Shown: positions 57,374 through 64,000 of the stretch, in pieces
Position numbering within the stretch: the first letter of the stretch is position 1
How the letters are laid out: every line of letters starts with the position of its first letter
From: Zingiber officinale
Lineage: Eukaryota; Streptophyta; Magnoliopsida; Zingiberales; Zingiberaceae
DNA: 64,000 nucleotides
NCBI RefSeq assembly: GCF_018446385.1
Contig: NC_055987.1
Coordinates: 32,561,202 to 32,625,201, forward strand
Direction of reading: 5' to 3'
The notes under the pieces: generated by a model
What the model saw: the letters and a program-made list of their open reading frames with translations, nothing else
Databases searched by the model: none
What the model was told of the DNA's origin: nothing
Position numbers and translations under genes: made by a program

Positions 57374-59928
57374 TGTTGATTACTACTCGGAAAACCTAGA
57401 GGTTCCACTGTACAAAAATTTTGTACAAAGGTCTGAACCTTTTCCTAGCTACCATGTGTTCTTTTAAATTAAATATTGGATCGCCTGCGGAACTTAACTC
57501 GTTTGATCCAAAATTTAATCTATTTGTTCTTTTAGGTTTTGACTTGGATCTCCTGCGGAACTTAACACGTTCGACCCAAGTCACCTTAAGTTATTAATTC
57601 CATTAAATATTAATTTCCATAATTGGTTCCCAGTACTGACGTGGCGAGACACATGGCCTTCTTGGATATGGGAGCAACCACCACCGACTAGACAAAACCT
57701 TTTATAGAAAGCTAATATTTAATTTCCTAAAATAACTTTAGGTTAACCGAAAAGAACAATCAAATCACAAGGAAAAGAAAAACAAAAGAACACTATATCG
57801 AAAACAAATTTGAAACACTAAAATCGTATGCCTCTTGTATTTGGTATTATTTCCAAAAATAACTAGTATGATGCGGAAAGGAAAAATACTAGTCATACCT
57901 TTTAGAAAGACCTTTTGATCTTCTATCGTATTCCTCTTCTAACCTCGGACGTTGTGTGGGCAACGATCTTCCGAGATGAGAACCACCAAGCACCTTCTTC
58001 TTCCTTGCAAGTTTCGGCCATCAAAACTTCTTCTAGGATGAAGAGGTTCGGCCACCACCACCATGCTCCAAGGGATGCTAGAAACAAAGCTTTCTTTCTC
58101 TCCTTCTTCTTCTTCTTCTCTAAACTTGATCCGGCCACCATATGAGTCTCCACAAGAAGGATGAGGTTCGGCCATCAAAGAGAAGAAAAGAGGAGAGGAT
58201 GGCCGGCCACACCAAGGAAGAAAAAGAGAGAGGAAAAATAATAGAGTTGTTCACCATGAAGGCACCTCTACCCTCTCTTTTATAATCCTTGGCCTTGGCA
58301 AATAAAGAAATTTAAATAAAAATTTCCTTAATTCTTTTGCCATTGATAAGAAAAATTTATTTAATTAAAAATAATTTTTTTTCTCATCAACAATGTGGCC
58401 GGCCACTTTAAACCAAGCAAAGGAAATTTAATTCAATCAAGAATTAAAACTTTCCTAATTTGTTTTCGGAAATTTTATAAAAAATTTCTCTAAAAATTTT
58501 TCCCTTCATGATGGTCAATAAAAAGGAAATTTTATAAATTAAAATATTTCTTTTAAACATGTGGATTAAAAAGAAAGTTATCTTTAAAAATTAAAATCTC
58601 TTCCAATCTACAAATAAGGAAAGATATCTAATCTTTTCTTAATCTTTGTAGAAGCTTTATAAAAGAGATATTTAATTTTTAAACTCTCTTTTAAATCATG
58701 AACATGATTAAAAGGAAAGTTTTTACCAAAATTAAAATCAACTTTTAATCTACAAATAAGGAAAGAGATTTAACTCTTCTCTTATTTTTAAACTCTCTTT
58801 TAAATCATGTTATCCACATAAGAAAAATTTAAAAAATAAAATTCCTTTTTATTTTAATAGGGCCGGACACCTAAGCTTGAGTTCAAGCAAGGGTCGGCCA
58901 CATGAATTCACCCATGAACCAAAACATGGCCGGCCCTAGCTTGGTCTCCAAGCTAGCTTGGCCGCCCCCCTATAGGATGGGTAAGAAGGTGGGTATAGTT
59001 GGGTATAGTACTCTATAATTAAGAGGCTACGATAGGGACCGAGAGGAGGAATTGGTTTTGGTCTCCCGATAAAATTAAGCATCTCGTGTTCGCCCCGAAC
59101 ACACAACTTAATTTTATCAATAATAATTCATTCCACTAGAGAATTATTATTGAACTACCGCACCAATCCCAAATTACATTTTGGGCTCCTTCTTATTATG
59201 AGTGTGTTAGTCTCCCTGTGTTTAAGATAACAAATATCCACTAATTAAGTAAGTTACTGACAATTCACTTAATTAATATCTAGCTCCAAGAGTAGTACCA
59301 CTCAACTTCATCATCATGTCGGACTAAGTCCACCTGCAGGGTTTAACATGACAATCCTTATGAGCTCCTCTTGGGGACATTCTCAACCTAGATTACTAGG
59401 ACACAGTTTCCTTCTATAATCAACAACACACACTATAAGTGATATCACTTCCCAACTTATCGGGCTTATTGATTCATCGAACTAAATCTCACCCATTGAT
59501 AAATTAAAGAAATAAATATCAAATATATGTGCTTGTTATTATATTAGGATTAAGAGCACACACTTCCATAATAACTGAGGTCTTTGTTCCTTCATAAAGT
59601 CAGTATAAAAGGAACGACCTCAAATGGTCCTACTCAATACACTCTAAGTGTACTAGTGTAATTATATAGTTAAGATAAACTAATATCTAATTACACTACG
59701 ACCTTCTAATGGTTTGCTCCTTTCCATCTTGGTCGTGAGCTACTGTTTATAATTTATAAGGAACCAATAACATGATCTTCTGTGTGTGACACCACACACC
59801 ATGTTATCTACAATATAAATTAATTGAGCAACTACATTTATCATAAATGTAGACATTTGAACAATGTGATTCTTTTTTCTAGATAAATATTTATACCAAA
59901 AGCTAGGCTTTTAGTATACACTCTAACA
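57374..59928 (-). repeat. 3' LTR (~2.5 kb) of long-LTR copia element
   Basis: 2555 bp, minus strand TGTTAG...CAACA. It has internal near-repeats around 58560-58860 (ATCTACAAATAAGGAAAGA twice) and several GGCCGGCCA motifs. Short ORFs at 57915-58178 are chance frames in LTR sequence. Confidence 0.8.
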
Positions 59929-59945
59929 ATCTCCCACTTATACTA
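59929..59945 (-). other. Polypurine tract of long-LTR copia element
   Basis: Minus strand AGTATAAGTGGGAGAT directly before the LTR start TGTTAG. Confidence 0.75.
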
Positions 59946-60254
59946 AAAGACTAAGCTGCCATATCTGCTGCCATACATCTGATTCCCATGCCTTTCAAAA
60001 AGCTCTTGCCTTAAGGACCTTAGGTTATCATCTGATGCAATCTAGGTGGCAACAACTTCTCCTCGTTATACAATTTCTCGTATTGGGTAGTACTTGCGCT
60101 CTATTGTGTTTACTTGCCTTATAGACTCATGGTTTCTTCGAGTTTGTTACTGCACCATTATTATTACAATAAATTGTAATAATCTTTGGACAAACTAGAA
60201 ATCATATCTAAGTCTATCTTGAGGTAATTAAGTCATTCAGCTTTTATGGCTACC

Positions 60255-63050
60255 TCAGAGGTTTGCCATATACTCAGCTTCTATGGTAGAGTTCAGAAAA
60301 ACACCTATGCTTATCACTCTTCCATAGTTATGACTTTTCCTCCTAAAGTAAACACAAAACCCCGAGGTCGACTTATTATTGTCCCTATCCGATTGGAAGT
60401 CAAAATCCGTGTAACCCACAGGGACCAAATTAACTGCCTTGTAAGCTAGCATATAATCTCTAGCGCCTCTAAGGTACTTTAATATATGCTTTCCGCAGTC
60501 CAATGTCCTTGTCTAGGGTTACTTTGATATTTGCTAACTATGCCTTGGCAAAGAGATTTGATCTCGTGCATAGCATACATTAGGTTGTCTAACTGCCGAA
60601 GCATAAAGAACTGCCTACATGTCCTCAATCTCCTTTGATGTCATCGGAGACATCTCTTTAGATAAAGACACTCCATGCTTAAAAGGTAAGAAACCTTTCG
60701 AGGAGTTTTGCATGCTTAAAACGAGCAAGGATTTTTCGATGTATCAAGCTTGGGATAAGTAAAATATATTTTTTCTTTCGATCCCTTATCACTTTGATCT
60801 CAAAAATATATACATTCTCCCAAGTCCTTTATATCGAATTATTTGGACAACCATACCATTACTTCTGACAACATTTTGATATTGTTTCCAACTACCAAAA
60901 ATGTTATCTACGTATAGTACAAGAAATACCACCACGTTTTCATCACACCTTTTGTATACACAAGACTTATCCGTTTACTCAATAAATCCATAGGTCTGGA
61001 TTACTTTGATAAACCGGATGTTCCAAGACCTTAAAGCTTTGCCTCAGTCCATAGACTGATTGAGCTTGCACACAAGATGCTCTTAGCCCTTTGCAATGAA
61101 CCCTTCTGGTTGTTTTATATGGATGCTTTCATCAAGACTTCCATTAAGGAATGCTGTCTTGACATCCACTTGCCAAATAGATAAAAGAATCCGGATAGAC
61201 TTAAGCATGGCTACCAGTGAAAAAGTTTCCTTTTTCATCAAGCCTTGCTTTGAAAGTTACTACCTTCCTTTCTATCCTTTTTTTTTTCTATTATAGACCT
61301 TTTTACACCCAAAGGCTTTTACACCATTTGGTGGTTCTACAAGCTTCCAGATTTTATTAGAATACATATATTCTAATTCTGTTATTCATTACTCTTTGCC
61401 AAGATGTTGCATCTTTATCTTGGAATATTTCGTCATATGTCCGGAGATCAGGTTCATGTCCTCCAGGGATCGAGTCCAAAAAACTCTCCCAAAACTTGAA
61501 TCTTTTTAGGTTGCCTAACAATCCTCCCACTATGACAAGGCACTTTCTACAATTGTGTATCATTTGTGATATGTGTTGCAGTTTCCTTGTGGTATCTCAT
61601 CTTGTACAGTTGATACTAGATTAGACATGTCTTTTATTATTTCCTTAAGAACAAATTTTCTTATGGGCACATGGTTTATTACATAGTCTTTTTCTAAAAA
61701 TCGGTCATTGATGCTAACAATGACCTTTTGATTTTTAAGACTATAAACCTACTTTCATTTTACTAGGATAGCCCACAAACAAGTGAATTCCTGTTCAACT
61801 TATCATTGTCTCTCTTCTGCATATGTGCTGGACTACCCGAATCCGAATATGCTTCGAAATAGGCTTACGCCTATTCAGCAATTCTATATGAGTAGAGAGT
61901 TCTGACTTTAGAAGGTACTATATTCACTCCCGTTTCCAGAGTATATCCTTAAAATGATTTTGATAATATTCTTAATAACTCATCAATCTACTTATTTCCA
62001 TAAGAGTCCTATACCTTCCTTTTTCTACACCATTCTGTTGGAGTGTACCAGGTGCAGTTAGTTTGAATTGAATCCCTACTTCTGATAAATGACTCCTAAA
62101 TTCTCCCAAGAGGTACTTGCCACTACGATCTTACCGTAGTGTCTTGATACTTTTACATTGTCGTTTCTCCACATCAGCCTCGTATTCTTTGAACTAATCA
62201 AAGCACTTAGACTTGCGGCACATCAAGTAAATATATCCGTATCTCAAATAGTTGTCTATAAAATAGATGAAATATTTGAAACAACCTCTTGTCTGGATGC
62301 TCATAGGATCACACAAATCAGAATGAACCAATTCCAATATATCTTTGACTCCATACCCCTTAGACTTAAAAGCTTCTGGGTTATTTTTCCTTCCAAGTAA
62401 GACTCGTAGGTTGGAAATATTTCCACTACTAATGAACCCAAAAGTTCATCAGCTACCAATGAATCCTACTCAAGTTAATATAACCTAGCCTTAGAAGCCA
62501 AAGATATAATTGGTTCATTTTCGAAGGTTACTTTCTCTTAAAGTTAGAAGATGTGTTACTAATTTCCATTTGTTGCATCGTGAGAGTTATTGGATTTATA
62601 AATTGCCAACCAACGTACCAGAACAGATAACTTCCCTCTTTTTCTTAATAACAACTTTGTTATTAAAAGAGGCAGAATATCAAGTTCTTTGAATAGTTTA
62701 GAAATTGAAAACTAGTTCTTTCTAAACTTGGTGCGTAAAGACAATTACTCAAAAATCTATGTTTTATTTTTATCAAAAGATAAACATCTCCCACTGCAAC
62801 AGCTACCATTTTTACAGTAGTGCCCATGTAGACAGTGTTTTAATTTTTATTTAGTTGCCGGGTTTCCTGGAACCCTGCAATGAATTGCGGACATGATTAA
62901 TGGCATCTGTATCTACACCAGGTTCTGGTATATAACACCACTAAACATGTTTCAACTAATGAAATAAATACACTTATATTGTTCTTAGTTCTAAGAAGAC
63001 AGTTTACCTTAATGTCCAAGTCCTATTTCCAATCATTACACTTGGGATTA
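60255..63050 (-). pseudogene. Decayed pol of long-LTR copia element
   Basis: Pieces in copia order on the minus strand. A protease remnant near 62880-62945 (GVDTDAINHV, then NSLQG) has the active-site Gly changed. Integrase near 62026-62040 keeps QQNGV. A pre-RT stretch is at 61563-61357. Reverse transcriptase near 61100-61170 reads MDVKTAFLNGSLDES. The active site at 60903-60914 reads YVDN instead of YVDD, so a catalytic Asp is lost. RNase H at 60503-60255 has KSTSGFCV and EAEYMA. Many stops and frame changes lie between, so it is an old copy. Confidence 0.8.
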
Positions 63051-63139
63051 CTAAGTCTTTCTTATAGTATGACTACTAGGGGATTGACAAACATTTTAAA
63101 TCCTAAGAATCACAAAAATACTTGGTCAAGATCAACTCC

Positions 63140-63600
63140 TTAAAAATCCCCATGAATTTTGTATGCCACGATAGTGTGGACGTATACAAAATCGAAGAGG
63201 AGATTTTATTCATTAATTTTATTATCTCGTCAACTTTACTTTATGACGAATAAAATTAATAGTTGATCTGTCTTTGATCAAATATTTGGTCAAAAACTTT
63301 TGAATTTAAAAAAATATTGATTCCTCAAACAATATTATTTAAATTCATCAACACCTCAAACACCGTGAATTTTGCATGCCACGTTAGTGTGGACGTATAC
63401 AAATTCAACATTTGTAAAAGGAGGGTTTTACCCATTAACTATCTTGTCAACGTATCTTTATGACAAATAAAATTATCTCAAACACCGTTAATTTTGTATG
63501 CCACGTTAGTGTGGACGTATACAAAATCAATCATTTGTAAGAGGGGTTTTAACCCTTTAATTTTATTATCTTGTCAACCTAGTTTTATGACAAATTAATA
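63140..63600. repeat. Three diverged copies of a ~120-200 bp repeat with hairpins
   Basis: The motif TGAATTTTGTATGCCACG, followed by TTAGTGTGGACGTATACAAA, occurs at about 63153, 63364 and 63489. Each is followed by a TTTTA..CC(C)ATTAA..TTATCTTGTCAAC block. GTATGCCAC and GTGGACGTATAC can pair as a hairpin. It lies toward the 5' side of the long-LTR copia element. Confidence 0.7.
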
Positions 63601-64000
63601 GTTGGTTTCATTTGGTCACACAAATAATAGCAGTGACTCCGATGGGGAGGATACTATTAGCTGTGTCTAAGTGTATACCATTACTTGACACTAAGTCCAT
63701 TAATAAGATTATGCCCCTTTCGTTGGGGAAGATCACACGCTCTTAATTAACTTCCTATAGTCATCCAAAAATGGAAGTCTGTTCTAGTGATCCACAAACA
63801 AGCTCATCCGTTATGGAGGAAGACACTCAGAGCCAACGCGCAAGCTTGTTTGCATCACTTACAAACCAATAATGGAGACCATGGGATTTATTTAAAAATC
63901 CCTCTCCCACTTAGTTATTTATAAACGAGGAATTTTAACTATGCTAGCCTACTAACATGCACACACAGCACAATATAAAAGCAATAAATAGAAAATCTAA
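63601..64000. other. Unassigned end of window
   Basis: Probably gag or leader sequence of the long-LTR copia element, but I see no readable protein. The phrase TCCCACTTAG at 63904 resembles a second purine tract on the minus strand. Confidence 0.4.

Larger units (their letters stand above)
57374..64000 (-). mobile_element. Long-LTR Ty1/copia element (Angela/Tork-like), partial
   Basis: Inserted after GTCAC (57369-57373) in the resident copia protease. On the minus strand the 3' LTR begins TGTTAGAGTGTATAC at 59928 and ends AACA at 57374, with the purine tract AAGTGGGAGAT just before it. Degenerate RNase H, reverse transcriptase, integrase and protease follow rightwards, in copia order. The 5' LTR and the second target copy lie past the window. 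Confidence 0.85.

Noticed and set aside
57915..58178. Short ORFs on both strands within the long copia LTR
   Set aside because: Low-complexity Lys/Glu or Phe-rich frames in non-coding LTR, overlapping one another.
1..64000. CRISPR arrays, operons, tRNA or rRNA genes
   Set aside because: None seen. The tandem arrays lack the repeat-spacer pattern, and the only tRNA-like sequences are the SINE and primer sites.

Overview
The window is nuclear DNA of a flowering plant. The genes have GT-AG introns, and most of the sequence is LTR retrotransposons of plant type: Ty3/gypsy Tat lineage and Ty1/copia, plus a tRNA-type SINE. A monocot is likely, and Zingiberaceae is my guess, but nothing in the sequence proves the species. 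I see no rRNA, tRNA or CRISPR.

The backbone is one ~12 kb segment repeated head to tail: unit A (1-27571), unit B (27572-51107) and unit C (51108-57373, then interrupted). Subtracting unit-specific insertions gives ~12.1 kb for A and ~12.0 kb for B. Each unit carries, in order: a small two-exon Agenet (Tudor-like) gene of 164 aa that is intact in all three; a non-coding stretch; an ~80-residue ORF of unknown function; a ~170 bp foldback element; a dead copia element on the plus strand; and, in A and B, an orphan last exon of the U6 snRNA-associated protein LSm2. The copia element and its SINE predate the duplication. Its nonsense codons are shared by A and B.

Each unit then took its own insertions. 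Unit A holds an ~10.6 kb Tat element (3034-13645) and a 4.8 kb copia element (13951-18792), both on the minus strand. Unit B holds an 11.6 kb Tat element (28396-39959) inside the single intron of its Agenet gene, so that intron is ~11.7 kb. In unit C an old copia element with ~2.5 kb LTRs (57374 to past the window end) cuts through the protease region of the resident copia element. Most insertions have 5 bp target duplications that can be read directly, and two empty sites are visible in sister units.

Both Tat elements carry a spliced extra gene on the strand opposite to gag-pol, with its own TATA box just inside the 3' LTR. It has a Transposase_28-like N-terminal part and a coiled-coil C-terminal part, and is better preserved than gag-pol. 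A ~65 bp GC-rich tandem array separates it from pol. The oddest sequence is a ~265 bp, very GC-rich open stretch at 33321-33585 inside the tandem array of the unit B Tat element. It reads as a bacterial membrane protein of AI-2E transporter type. A contaminant or assembly/polishing artefact is more likely than gene transfer.
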